Positions 17,715 to 28,602 of a DNA stretch of 64,000 nucleotides are shown in pieces. Both the position numbers and the translations under genes were made by a program. The notes under the pieces are model-generated. The model was not told the origin of the DNA, did no database searches, and saw only the letters and a program-made list of their open reading frames with translations. The stretch lies in NCBI RefSeq assembly GCF_021390935.1, contig NZ_JAJPUI010000001.1, positions 806,001 to 870,000 on the forward strand, in the 5' to 3' direction. The stretch is from Streptomyces sp. CC228A. Its GTDB lineage: Bacteria > Actinomycetota > Actinomycetes > Streptomycetales > Streptomycetaceae. Each line of letters opens with the position of its first letter. Position 1 is the first letter of the stretch.

Positions 17715-18327
17715 GGCGGGCCGGCCAGGGTGCGTCGGCAGGGCGGAGCGCTTCGACGCCGTCCCCCGTACGGGCGGCCAGCAGGGAGAGGACACCCACC
17801 ACCAGGCAGGTGTTGTGCAGGTCCCCCGCGAGGACGCCGCGGGCCAGGTCGGCCAGCGGGACGCGGGCCAGCTCCATGTCGGCCTCCTCCTCGGAGACCT
17901 CGAAGCGGTCGCCGTCCGCCGCGGACAGCCCCCGCGCCAGGAAGATCCGTACGGCCTCGTCGCAGCCGCCCGGCGTGGTGTAGAGGTCCGTGAGGACGTT
18001 CCACTCCTCCGCCTTCACGTGCGCTTCCTCGTACAGCTCGCGCTGGGCCGCCCGCAGCGGGTTCTCGCCGGGCACGTCCAGCAGTCCGGCCGGGATCTCC
18101 CACAGCTTCTGCCGCACGGGGTGGCGGTACTGGCGCAGCACGACGACCCGGTCCTGCTCGTCCAGGGCGAGGACGGCCACCGAGCCGGGGTGGACCTGGT
18201 AGTCGCGGCTCGCGACGGAGCCGTCCGGCATGACCACGTCGTCGGTGCGGACACTCGTCTTGTTGCCCCGGAACGGCGTGGCGGTCGCGGTGACCTGCCA
18301 CTCCTCCGGCGTGTCCTTGATGGCCAT
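17701..18327 (-). CDS. Nudix hydrolase, ADP-ribose pyrophosphatase type
   Basis: 208 residues from an ATG at 18327; a longer frame upstream has no conserved character. The N-terminus MAIKDTPEEWQVTATATPFRG and the core LRQYRHPVRQKLWEIPAGLLD match the NudF/ADPRase subfamily, which splits ADP-ribose into AMP and ribose 5-phosphate. The Nudix box reads GLLDVPGENPLRAAQRELYE (residues about 86-105) followed by EAHV, so the catalytic REXXEE is kept, with one extra residue before the first Glu as in other actinobacterial members. It lies 97 bp after pyrG on the same strand, separated by a terminator. Confidence 0.88.
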   Translation of the reverse strand: MAIKDTPEEWQVTATATPFRGNKTSVRTDDVVMPDGSVASRDYQVHPGSVAVLALDEQDRVVVLRQYRHPVRQKLWEIPAGLLDVPGENPLRAAQRELYEEAHVKAEEWNVLTDLYTTPGGCDEAVRIFLARGLSAADGDRFEVSEEEADMELARVPLADLARGVLAGDLHNTCLVVGVLSLLAARTGDGVEALRPADAPWPARPFEA

Positions 18328-18372
18328 GCGCCTTCCCTCTTCCTCGTCCCTCGTCGTCCCGCGTACGGAAAA

Positions 18373-18405
18373 ACCGGGGCGCGGGCGGCGGGCCCGCACC
18401 CCGGT
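18373..18405 (-). terminator. Intrinsic terminator after pyrG
   Basis: 14-bp stem with one mismatch (18373-18386 with 18392-18405) followed on the minus strand by a T5 run, 19 bp past the pyrG stop. Confidence 0.82.
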
Positions 18406-18423
18406 CAACCGTATACGCAGCGA

Positions 18424-20100
<1,677 letters not shown>

Positions 20101-20617
20101 GGCCAAGAGGGGGCTCCCGTGGTCGCAATCTGGAGGTGCGTACCGGCGTCCGATCCGGAAACCTGGAGGGTGAGTCCGAGGGCTTCCGGGGGTGCCGTCG
20201 CTGCGGTATCGGGGGCCGCCGATCGGTTCTGCGGCGCCCACCGGTCCACGGGCTACCAGGGTATCAGCGACCACGGGTGACCGCGTTCCGGCCACGCTGA
20301 CCACATAATCCAGCCAATGTTTGGACACGTTCGGAACAGTTCGGGCTTGTGCGGAACAGGTGAGCGTGACGTGCCGCGCATACATTCGCACAGCGGGGTA
20401 CCGGCTCACCCGTTCGGCGCATCCCGACTACCAGGAAGATCACACAGACGCCCCGGGGAGGTCGTATTCTGCTCGGACACCCGTTGCCGAGTCAGGCCCG
20501 CGCACGGCACCACCCCGCCCGTCACCCGGGACCCCCTCGCGTCAACGATCCTTGACCCTGACCCCACCAGCTAAGCGCCCCGCGGGGCGAACGTGGCCGT
20601 TCGACTGGAGATTGCAC
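20101..20617. promoter_or_regulatory. 517-bp divergent spacer between pyrG and the GH15 gene
   Basis: No gene is supported here; both flanking genes are transcribed away from it, so it must hold both promoters. It is noticeably less GC-rich than the genes (especially 20300-20480). I see no confident -10/-35 pair. Confidence 0.6.
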
Positions 20618-22420
20618 GTGGCCGGGCGCATCGAGGACTACGCACTCATCGGAGACATGCAGACCGCCGCCCTGGTCTGCCGCGACGGCACGGCGGACTG
20701 GCTGTGCCTGCCCCGCTTCGATTCGCACGCCGTCTTCGCAGGAATCCTCGGGACCGAGGAGCACGGTTTCTGGCGGATCGGACCGCAGCACCCGGAGGGC
20801 ACCGAGCCCCCGGCTGCCGACCGGCGCCGCTACCGGGGCGACTCCCTCATCCTCGAATCGGAGTGGGACACCGACCGCGGCACCGTCCGCATCACCGACT
20901 TCATGCCGCCCCGCGACGGCGCACCCCAGCTGGTGCGCATCGTCGAGGGCGTCAGCGGACGGGTGAAGATGCGGTCGGCGCTCCGGATGCGCTTCTCGTA
21001 CGGCCGGATCGTGCCGTGGGTGCACAAGGTCGACAACCGCACGGTGGCCGTCGCGGGCCCCGACTCGGTGTGGCTGGACACGGCCTGCGAGACGTACGGC
21101 GAGGACCTCACCACGTACGCGGACTTCACCGTCTCCCCCGGCGAGCGGATCGCGTTCACCATCAGCTGGCAGCCCTCCCACCACCCGCAGCCGCCGCTGC
21201 CCGACCCCGAGGCCGCGCTGGAGGCCACCGCGGCGTTCTGGAGCGAGTGGGTCGACCACTGCACCTACCGCGGCCCCTACCGCGAGTCCGTGGTCCGCTC
21301 GCTGATCACCCTCAAGGCGCTCACGTACGCCCCGACCGGCGGCATCGTCGCCGCGCCGACGACCTCCCTCCCGGAGGACATCGGCGGCGTGCGGAACTGG
21401 GACTACCGCTACACCTGGCTGCGGGACGCGGCGATCACCCTCTCCTCGCTGCTGCGCACCGGCTACCGCGAGGAGGCCCGCGCCTGGCGCGAGTGGCTGC
21501 TGCGGGCGGTCGCGGGCGACCCCGAGAACCTGCAGATCATGTACGGCATCGCCGGTGAGCGGGAGCTCGGCGAGGCGGAGCTCGACTGGCTGCCCGGCTA
21601 CGAGAACTCGGCCCCGGTCCGGGTCGGCAACGGCGCCGCCGCGCAGCTCCAGCTCGACGTGTACGGCGAGGTCACCGAGGCCCTGCACCTGGCCCACATG
21701 ACCGGCCTGGCCCGCAACGACTACGCCTCCCTCCTCCAGCTGAAGCTGATCCACTACCTGGAGAAGCACTGGATGGAGCCCGACGAGGGCATCTGGGAGG
21801 TGCGCGGGCCGCGCCGCCACTTCGTGCACTCCAAGGTGATGGCGTGGGTCGCCGTCGACCGCACCATCAAGCTCGTCGAGTCCGGCGACGCCGACGGCCC
21901 GCTGGAACGCTGGCGGGAGCTGCGCGACGAGATCCACCGCGACGTGTGCGAGAAGGGCTACGACCCGGAGCGCAACACCTTCACGCAGTCGTACGGCTCC
22001 CAGGAGCTCGACGCGGCGCTGCTGCTCATCCCGCAGATGGGGTTCCTGCCGCCGGACGACAAGCGGGTCATCGGCACCATCGAGGCCATCCAGCGGGAGC
22101 TGTCGACCTCGGACGGCTTCATCCTGCGCTACCCGACCCAGGGCACCGACGAGGGCGTGGACGGCCTGCCCGGCGACGAGGGGGCGTTCCTCGCCTGCTC
22201 GTTCTGGATGGCCGACGACCTGGCGATGATCGGCCGCGTCGACGAGGCCCGGCAGCTCTTCGAGAAGCTGCTGGCCCTGCGCAACGACCTCGGGCTGCTC
22301 GCCGAGGAGTGGGACCCCCGGCTGCAGCGCCAGGTCGGCAACTTCCCGCAGGCCTTCAGCCACGTGCCGCTGATCGACACGGCCCTGCGGCTGACGGCGT
22401 CCGGCGCGTACGGCGGCTAG
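20618..22420 (+). CDS. Glycoside hydrolase family 15 protein (glucoamylase/trehalase-like)
   Basis: 600 residues from a GTG at 20618 with GGAG seven bases upstream. The N-terminal beta-sandwich begins VAGRIEDYALIGDMQTAALV and contains DGTADWLCLPRFDS. The (alpha/alpha)6 barrel contains GGVRNWDYRYTWLRDAA (about 258-274), the classic GH15 active-site segment, and YPTQGTDEGVDGLPGDEGAF near 505. Actinobacterial members of this group include trehalases as well as glucoamylases; there is no signal peptide, so it is cytoplasmic, which favours trehalose or an internal alpha-glucan as substrate. The choice is an inference. Confidence 0.9.
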   Translation: MAGRIEDYALIGDMQTAALVCRDGTADWLCLPRFDSHAVFAGILGTEEHGFWRIGPQHPEGTEPPAADRRRYRGDSLILESEWDTDRGTVRITDFMPPRDGAPQLVRIVEGVSGRVKMRSALRMRFSYGRIVPWVHKVDNRTVAVAGPDSVWLDTACETYGEDLTTYADFTVSPGERIAFTISWQPSHHPQPPLPDPEAALEATAAFWSEWVDHCTYRGPYRESVVRSLITLKALTYAPTGGIVAAPTTSLPEDIGGVRNWDYRYTWLRDAAITLSSLLRTGYREEARAWREWLLRAVAGDPENLQIMYGIAGERELGEAELDWLPGYENSAPVRVGNGAAAQLQLDVYGEVTEALHLAHMTGLARNDYASLLQLKLIHYLEKHWMEPDEGIWEVRGPRRHFVHSKVMAWVAVDRTIKLVESGDADGPLERWRELRDEIHRDVCEKGYDPERNTFTQSYGSQELDAALLLIPQMGFLPPDDKRVIGTIEAIQRELSTSDGFILRYPTQGTDEGVDGLPGDEGAFLACSFWMADDLAMIGRVDEARQLFEKLLALRNDLGLLAEEWDPRLQRQVGNFPQAFSHVPLIDTALRLTASGAYGG

Positions 22421-22460
22421 CCGCGCCGCCGCGGCCGCAAGTCGGCCCGCGGCGGCGCGG
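22421..22460 (+). terminator. Hairpin directly after the GH15 stop
   Basis: Perfect 14-bp GC stem (22421-22434 with 22447-22460) and a 12-base loop, starting at the first base after the TAG. No T-run. Confidence 0.7.
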
Positions 22461-22696
22461 CACCGGCCGGCCGCCGGCCCCGGCCCCGTACTTGCCGGGG
22501 CCGCGCCGCGGAGGGGGCGGCCCCGGCGTGCCGCACCTCCGCCCGGCCCGCCGCCGCACGCCGCCGGGTGACGTACGCCACACGCCGCGACCGGCGGCCA
22601 ACAGGCCTGCGCACAGCGCGAGTTGCCGCGGTGGAGGGGCACCGTCACCTCCGGGTGGTGCCGCGGCGCGGCGGGCGCGGGGTAGCGTCCGCGTCC

Positions 22697-24335
22697 ATGG
22701 AGGAACAGGGCGGTATCACCGTACGGCGGGCGCTGGAGCTCCCCGCGCTGCGCGGCGGGCTGCCGGAGGTCGTCACGGGCGCGGATCGGCTGCACAGAAC
22801 GGTCCGCTGGGTGCACGCGGGCGAGGCGCCGAACATCGCGTCGCTGCTGAAGGGCGGCGAACTGCTGCTGACCACGGGCCTGGCGATCGGCGCGCGCCCC
22901 GCCGAGCAGCGGACGTTCGTGCGGCGGCTGGCGGAGCGCGGCATCGCCGCGCTGGTGGTGGAGCTCGGCCCGCGCTTCTCCCAGCTCCCCGTGCCGCTGG
23001 TGGAGGCGGCCCGCGCGGCGGGTCTTCCGCTGGTGCAGCTGCACCGCGAGGTGCCGTTCGTCGCGGTCACGGAGGAGGTCCACACCGAGATCGTCAACGG
23101 GCACTACGCGCTGCTGCGGCAGGCCGAGGAGGTGCACCGGCAGTGCACGGAGGCCCTGCTGTCGGGCGGCGGCATACCGCGGGTGCTGCGGATCCTGAGC
23201 GGCTTCGCGGCGAACCCGGTGTTCCTGGAGACGGCGGACGGGCAGCTGCTGTACGCGGCCGACGGCGGTTCCGGCCCGGCGCGCCCGGACCCGCTGCAGG
23301 TGTGGGAGGGCCTGCGCGGCCAGCGCGGGCCCGGGGACCGGCTGCCGGCCGGATCCCTGGTCGTGGACGTCCCGGGCGGAGCCGCCGAGGGCGGTACGGG
23401 CCCGGTGCGGGCCCGGCTGGTGCTGACGGCGGTGTCCGGCGAGCTGCTGCCGGTGCACCGGATGGCGGCCGAGCGGGCTGCGGGCGTCCTGGCGGTCGTC
23501 CTCATGCAGGCCCGGCAGGAGGAGGAACTGGCGGCGCGGGGCCGCGGCGACTTCCTGACGGACCTCGCGGAAGGCCGGGTCGCCGAAGAGGACGCGCAGG
23601 CCCAGGCCCGGGTGCTCGGCTTCCGCCCCGGTGACGGGCCGCTGCTGCCCGCCGTGATGCGGGTGACGGCCGCCGAGCACTCCCCGCGGGGAGCTGGGCC
23701 CTGCTGGCCCGGGCGGTCGTGGAGGAGCTGGCCGCGGTGGGCGTCCCGGCGCTGGTGGGCGTGCGCCCCGTGGAGGGCAGGGTGCCGCTGCTGCTGGGGC
23801 TGCGCGCCGAGAGCGAGCGCACGGCGGTGGCGGACCGCGTGGCGGCGGCGCTGCGGGCGGGGGCAGAGCGGGCCGGTCTGGCCAAGGCGGGCGGTCAGGC
23901 GCCCATCGTGGTGGTGGGTGTCGCGGGCGGCTGGGCGTCGGCGTCCGCGGGCCTGCGGCACGCGGCCGAGACGGCGGCTGCGGCGCAGGGCCTGCCGCCG
24001 TGCGCCTGGCACGACGCGCGGCGGCTGGACATCGACCTGCTGCTGTGGCGGCTGCACCGGCACGACGAGGCGGGCCTCGCCGCGTTCGTCGACCGGGCGA
24101 TCGGGCCCGTGCGGGCGCACGACGCGACGTCCCGGCCGCCGCTGCTGCCCACCTTGGAGGCGTACCTGGCGCATGCGGGGCGCAAGGCGGAGACGGCACG
24201 CGAACTGCACCTGAACCGCCAGACCCTGTACAACCGGCTGGCCCGCATCACCGAGCTGCTGGGCACCGACCTCGACGACCCGCAGACGGTGCTGGCCCTC
24301 TCCCTGGCGCTGCGCGCCCGCCGCCCACCCCCTGA
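22697..24335 (+). pseudogene. PucR-family transcriptional regulator, frameshifted
   Basis: N-terminal PucR domain from the ATG at 22697: ITVRRALELPALRGGLPEVV, with LLTTGLAIGARP and LPLVQLHREVPFVAVTEEV further on. A GAF-like middle follows, and a C-terminal helix-turn-helix with RKAETARELHLNRQTLYNRL (about 24180-24240), the PucR/CdaR DNA-binding signature. The frame breaks at about 23690-23696 inside a G-run (CCGCGGGGAGC); one extra G restores SPRGSWALLARAVVEELAAV. The C-terminal frame stays open far into the opposite-strand glycosyltransferase. A TGA at 24333-24335 in the next frame is the likely true end. Target genes are unknown; purine or amino-acid catabolism is usual for the family. Confidence 0.83.
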
Positions 24336-24390
24336 CACCGCAGCGGACACCCGCGGTCCGGCCCCTGGGCACCCCCGCCGCAACGGCCGC

Positions 24391-24525
24391 GCAGCGGCCC
24401 CTGTGCCCGGCCGCGGTCCCCCGCCGCACAGTCACGCAGCAGCCCCCGCGCCCGACCCCGGTCCCCCGCAGCACAGTCACGCAGCGGCCCCAGTGCCCGG
24501 CCGCGGTCCCCCAGCAGCACCGCCC
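24391..24525. repeat. 45-bp tandem repeat, three copies
   Basis: Units at 24391-24435, 24436-24480 and 24481-24525, the last degenerate. Forty-five bases is 15 codons, and in the PucR C-terminal frame they read AAAPVPGRGPPPHSH, AAAPAPDPGPPQHSH and a third partial unit. They lie between the PucR gene and the convergent glycosyltransferase. Confidence 0.85.
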
Positions 24526-24671
24526 GGCCGCCACAGGCCCCGCCCCGCCGCGCGTCCCGGTGCCTGCCGGTCCCGGACGGCTGCCCCGCCCGGTGCCGCG
24601 GCGCGGTACGCCCTCCGTCCGAGCGCCGTACCGCGTACCCGCAGCCGGGCGGTCCCCTGCCGGAAGCCCCG

Positions 24672-25783
24672 TCAGAACCCGCGGGGGCACAGTTCGTCGT
24701 ACACGCTCAGCACCTGCGCGATCGTGTCGTCCTCCGTCGGCCAGGTCCGTGCCTGCCGCCGCCCGGCCTCCGCGAGCTCCGTCCGCCGCGCCGGGTCCCC
24801 GAGCAGCCCGGACACCGCCTCCGCGAGCGCCACCGCGTCGCCGTACGGCACGAGTTCCGCCGCGTCGCCCACGAGTTCCGGCACCCCGCCGACCGCGGTG
24901 GCCACCAGCGGCACGCCCTGCCGCAGGGCCTCCTGGGCGAGCGGTGACCGCGCCTCCCAGCGGCTCGGCAGCACCGCGAGGTCCGCGGCCGCCAGCAGGA
25001 CCCCGGCGTCGTCCCGGTCGCCGAGGAGCCGCACCGGCAGCTCCTCCCGGTCGATCCGCTGCTGCAGCGCCGCACGCCGCTGCCCCTCACCGACGACGGC
25101 GACCAGCGGTACGGGGTCGTGGCCGAGCCACCGGCGGGAGGCGTCCAGCAGCGTGCCGTAGCCGCGGTGCGGCTCCAGGGCACCGACCGAGACGACCAGC
25201 GGACGGTCCACCGCGCCCAGTTCGGCGCGCGCCTTCTCCTCCTCGGCGTCGCCGGGGCGGCGTCGCCGGCGGCGCCCCGGCCGCCGGGCAGCCCCGGCAC
25301 CGAGACCGGCCCGAGCCGCGCGTCCCGGGCGCCCCGCCTGCGCGCCCGGTCGACCAGCTCCGACGATGTGCCGAGCACGACGGCCGCCGCGCGCACGGCC
25401 TTGCGCTCCATGAACCGCAGCCACTGGGCCCGGGCCGCCCCTTGGGCGTACGCCCGGGTGTGCCAGGTGACGACGAGCGGCACGCGCTGCGTCGGCAGTG
25501 CCAGCGAGGCCCGCACCGCCGCGTTGAGTCCGTGGGCGTGCACGAGGTCCGCGTCCGCGCAGGCACCCCGCAGGGCGCCGACCGCCAGGGGATCGCTGCG
25601 TCGCGGCACGGGCACGAAGTCGGCGCCGGCGCCGTGGAAGTCGTACTCCTGGCCGAGTTCGGCGGGGGCGCACACGGTCACCCGTACGCCCCTCGCCACC
25701 AGCCCGGCGGCCAGTGACCTCACATGAGCGCTGCTGCCCGCGCTGCCGCCGCCCAGGACTTGGACCGTACGCAGCTGTGTCAC
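24672..25783 (-). pseudogene. Glycosyltransferase family 4-type, single-base frameshift
   Basis: The N-terminal domain reads VQVLGGGSAGSSAHVRSLAA, then LVHAHGLNAAVRAS and VVTWHTRAYAQG (GT-B acceptor domain). After about 170 residues the frame changes. The C-terminal donor domain continues with RPLVVSVGALEPHRGYGTLL, DLAVLPSRWEARSPLAQEAL and GVPLVATAVGGVPELVGD, the last two giving the conserved EX7E region of retaining GT4 enzymes. The break is at about 25256-25262 in CCCCGG; one restored base joins both halves. It probably transfers a sugar to a cell-surface lipid or glycan. It sits after the MraY-like gene on the same strand, which fits such a role. Confidence 0.82.
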
Positions 25784-25862
25784 GCGCCCAAGGATGCCAG
25801 CCCGTACGCACGTTCCGGCACCGCCGAAGCGGTCGGTACGGTTACGTTACCGCCACATCCCG

Positions 25863-26659
25863 CTACTTTCCGCTGTCCCGAGGCGTCCACCCGCCACCCG
25901 GGTTCACCCACACGGGTGATCCTGCGAGGCGGCTGACGGCGTCGCCTCCGGCAGCGGCGGCGACCAGCGCGGCGGCGGACACGACGAGGCCGCGCCGCCC
26001 CTGGCGGGCGGCGACGGCGGCCCCGAGCGCCGCGCCCAGCGCGTGCGCCCCCATGTCGCCGAGCATCGCGCGCTCCGCCACGTCGTCGGCGAGCACGGCG
26101 GCCGCGGCCCCCATGGGCGCCGCGGCGAGCGGGGCGCCCCGCAGCACACCCGGAGCCCCGGCCGCCAGCACGGCGAACACGGCCCGCCCCGGCCGGACGT
26201 CCAGCAGGTTGACGAGATGGGCGGTGCCCGCGACCACCACCCCGGCGAGCAGCGCGTCCGACGGCCGCCGCTTCAGCAGGGCGCCCGCCGCCAGCCCGGC
26301 GGCGCCCACCCCGAGCAGTTTCACGACGCCGCTGGTGACCTCCCCGTCGCGCAGGGCGGACAAGTGGGCGCGGAAACCGCGCCGGTGGTCGCCGTTGACA
26401 TCGTCGTAGCGCCCGCACACCGCTCCTGCGGCCGCCGCGAGCGCCGCCGCCGCGCCGGCCCGGCCGGACACGGCGGCGGCACCCAGGACCGTGCCCGCCG
26501 CCGCTGCCGCGCCGCCTCCAACCGCACCGTGCGGCCCGCGTGGTTGACGCGCCGCCACCCCTCGGGGGCGCCGCGGCGGCCCCACAGCCCGTACACCGCG
26601 CGGGCGGCGCCGGCGGCGGCGCAGAACGCGACGGCTGACCTCGTGTGACCACTCTTCAC
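25863..26659 (-). pseudogene. MraY/WecA-like membrane protein, single-base frameshift
   Basis: Hydrophobic protein of about 265 residues. The N-terminus reads VKSGHTRSAVAFCAAAGA from a GTG at 26659. After RRVNHAGRTVRLE the frame changes at about 26513-26517 and continues as GGAAAAAGTVLGAAAVSG. It contains GRYDDVNGDHRRGFRAHLSA with the Asp-rich site and RDGEVTSGVVKLLG, which match the phospho-sugar/polyprenol-phosphate transferase superfamily in pattern. Later segments (LLAGVVVAGTAHLVNLLDVR, ERAMLGDMGAHALGAALGAA) are consistent. It likely moves a sugar-phosphate to a lipid carrier, or is a degenerate relative. It lies between recN and the glycosyltransferase. Confidence 0.7.
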
Positions 26660-26696
26660 GGGGCAAGCCTACGAAGCCTGCGGGGCGGGCCTGCGC

Positions 26697-28439
26697 TCAG
26701 ACTTCCGCGCGTGCGGTGGCCAGCAGTTCCTCCGCGTGGGCCCGCGCCGTCTCGGAGTCCTCCTGGCCGGCCAGCATCCGCGACAGCTCGCGCACCCGGT
26801 CCTCGCCCTCCAGCACGGTCACACCGGACCGGGTGACGGACCCGTCGTTCGTCTTCTCGACGAGAAGCTGCCGGTCCGCGAAGGCCGCGACCTGCGGCAG
26901 GTGGGTGACGACCACGACCTGCGCCGTCCTGGCGAGCTTGGCGAGCCGCCGCCCGATCTCCACCGCCGCCTTGCCGCCGACACCCGCGTCGACCTCGTCG
27001 AACAGGTACGTCGGCACCGGGTCCGTACCGGCGAAGACCACTTCCACGGCGAGCATGACGCGCGACAGCTCACCGCCCGACGCGCCCTTGGCGATGGGCC
27101 GCGGCGGGGCGCCCGGGTGCGGGGCGAGCAGCAGCTCCACCTCGTCGGCCCCGGCCGGCCCGTACGCGACGGTCCTGCCGCCCACCTCGATGCCGTCCGG
27201 GTCCTCGGTCTGCCGCACGGCGAAGGAGACCCGGGCGTGGGGCATGGCGAGCGAGGCGAGCTCCGCGGTGACGGCGTCCGCGAACCGCGCCGCCGCTTCC
27301 GTACGGGCGTCCGTCAGGCGCTGCGCCAGCTCGGAGAGCTCCGCGCGCAGCGCGTCCCGCTCGTCGGTCAGCCCGCCGATCCGGTCGTCGTCGCCCTCCA
27401 GCTCGGTGAGGCGCGCGGCGCTCTCCTCCGCCCACTTGAGGACGGCGCCGACGTCCTCCCCGTACTTGCGGGTGAGCCCGTTCAGCGCGGACCTGCGCTC
27501 CTCCACGGCCGCCAGGCGGCGCGGGTCGGCGTCCAGGTCGCCGGCGTACCCGGCGAGGTCCCCCGCCACGTCGGCCAGCAGGATCGACACCTCGCCGAGG
27601 CGGTCGGCAAGGGACGCCAGCGCCGGATCGTGGGACCGTACGGCCTCCAGGGCGCGGCCGGCGCCGGCCACGAGGGTCGTCGCGTCGACGCTCTCGGGGT
27701 CCTCCGGGTCGCCGGCGAGCGCCCGGTGCGCGAGCGCCGCCGCGGAGGCCAGCGCCTCGGCGTGGCCCAGCCGCTCGGCCTCCGCGGCCAGCTCGGCGTC
27801 CTCGCCGGCCCGCGGTGCGACGGCCTCGATCTCCGCGAGTCCGAAGCGCAGCAGGTCGGCCTCCTGCGCCCGCTCGCGGGCCCGGGTGGTGAGCTCCTCC
27901 AGCTGCGCGGAGACGGCCCGCAGCCGCCGGTAGGCGTCGGTGTACGCGGCGAGGGGCGCGGAGACCGCCTCGCCCGCGTACCGGTCGAGCGCGCCGCGCT
28001 GCCGGGCGGGCTTCAGCAGCCCCTGCTGGTCGGTCTGGCCGTGGACGGCGACGAGCTCGTCCGACAGCTCGCCGAGCAGCCCCACCGGCACGGAGCGCCC
28101 GCCGAGGTGGGCCCGCGAGCGGCCTTCCGCGGACACGGTGCGGCTGATGAGCAGGGCGCCGTCGTCCAGCTCGGCCCCCGCCTCCTGGGCCCGCAGGGCG
28201 ACGGGCGACCCGGGCCGCACGGTGACGCGCCCCTCGACGACCGCCGACGGGGCCCCGATCCGCACCAGGGCGGGGTCGGCGCGCCCGCCGAGCAGCAGCC
28301 CGAGGCTGGTCACGACCATGGTCTTGCCCGCGCCCGTCTCACCGGTCACGGCGGTGAAGCCGGGCGACAGCTCGACCACCGCGTCCTCGATGACTCCGAG
28401 CGACCGTATCCGCATCTCCTCCAACACGACCCCGACCAT
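26697..28439 (-). CDS. recN: DNA repair protein RecN
   Basis: SMC-like ATPase used in double-strand break repair. 580 residues. N-terminal Walker A in TAVTGETGAGKTMVVTSLG (about 29-47), a long coiled-coil middle rich in Ala/Glu/Arg, then the ABC signature region GASGGELSRVMLAVEVVF and Walker B with YLFDEVDAGVGGKAA near 475-490. The start shown is the ATG at 28439; internal starts at 28427 (GTG) or 28415 (ATG, MRIRSLGV) are possible and closer to the usual RecN N-terminus. It is co-directional with nadK and tlyA, an order common in Streptomyces. Confidence 0.95.
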   Translation of the reverse strand: MVGVVLEEMRIRSLGVIEDAVVELSPGFTAVTGETGAGKTMVVTSLGLLLGGRADPALVRIGAPSAVVEGRVTVRPGSPVALRAQEAGAELDDGALLISRTVSAEGRSRAHLGGRSVPVGLLGELSDELVAVHGQTDQQGLLKPARQRGALDRYAGEAVSAPLAAYTDAYRRLRAVSAQLEELTTRARERAQEADLLRFGLAEIEAVAPRAGEDAELAAEAERLGHAEALASAAALAHRALAGDPEDPESVDATTLVAGAGRALEAVRSHDPALASLADRLGEVSILLADVAGDLAGYAGDLDADPRRLAAVEERRSALNGLTRKYGEDVGAVLKWAEESAARLTELEGDDDRIGGLTDERDALRAELSELAQRLTDARTEAAARFADAVTAELASLAMPHARVSFAVRQTEDPDGIEVGGRTVAYGPAGADEVELLLAPHPGAPPRPIAKGASGGELSRVMLAVEVVFAGTDPVPTYLFDEVDAGVGGKAAVEIGRRLAKLARTAQVVVVTHLPQVAAFADRQLLVEKTNDGSVTRSGVTVLEGEDRVRELSRMLAGQEDSETARAHAEELLATARAEV

Positions 28440-28602
28440 ACGAGGTTTTGCGGGTCCGATGCGACGCCGCCCCGGCCCGGACCGCGAACGCCAGCCGTTC
28501 GGGACGGCGGCGGGCGCGGCGGCGTCACCTCGCGGCCGCCTGCTCGTTGACCCGCGTGGCGCTCCCCGGCGGCCCGGGTCCCGGCGGTCCGGCCGGGCGG
28601 GG

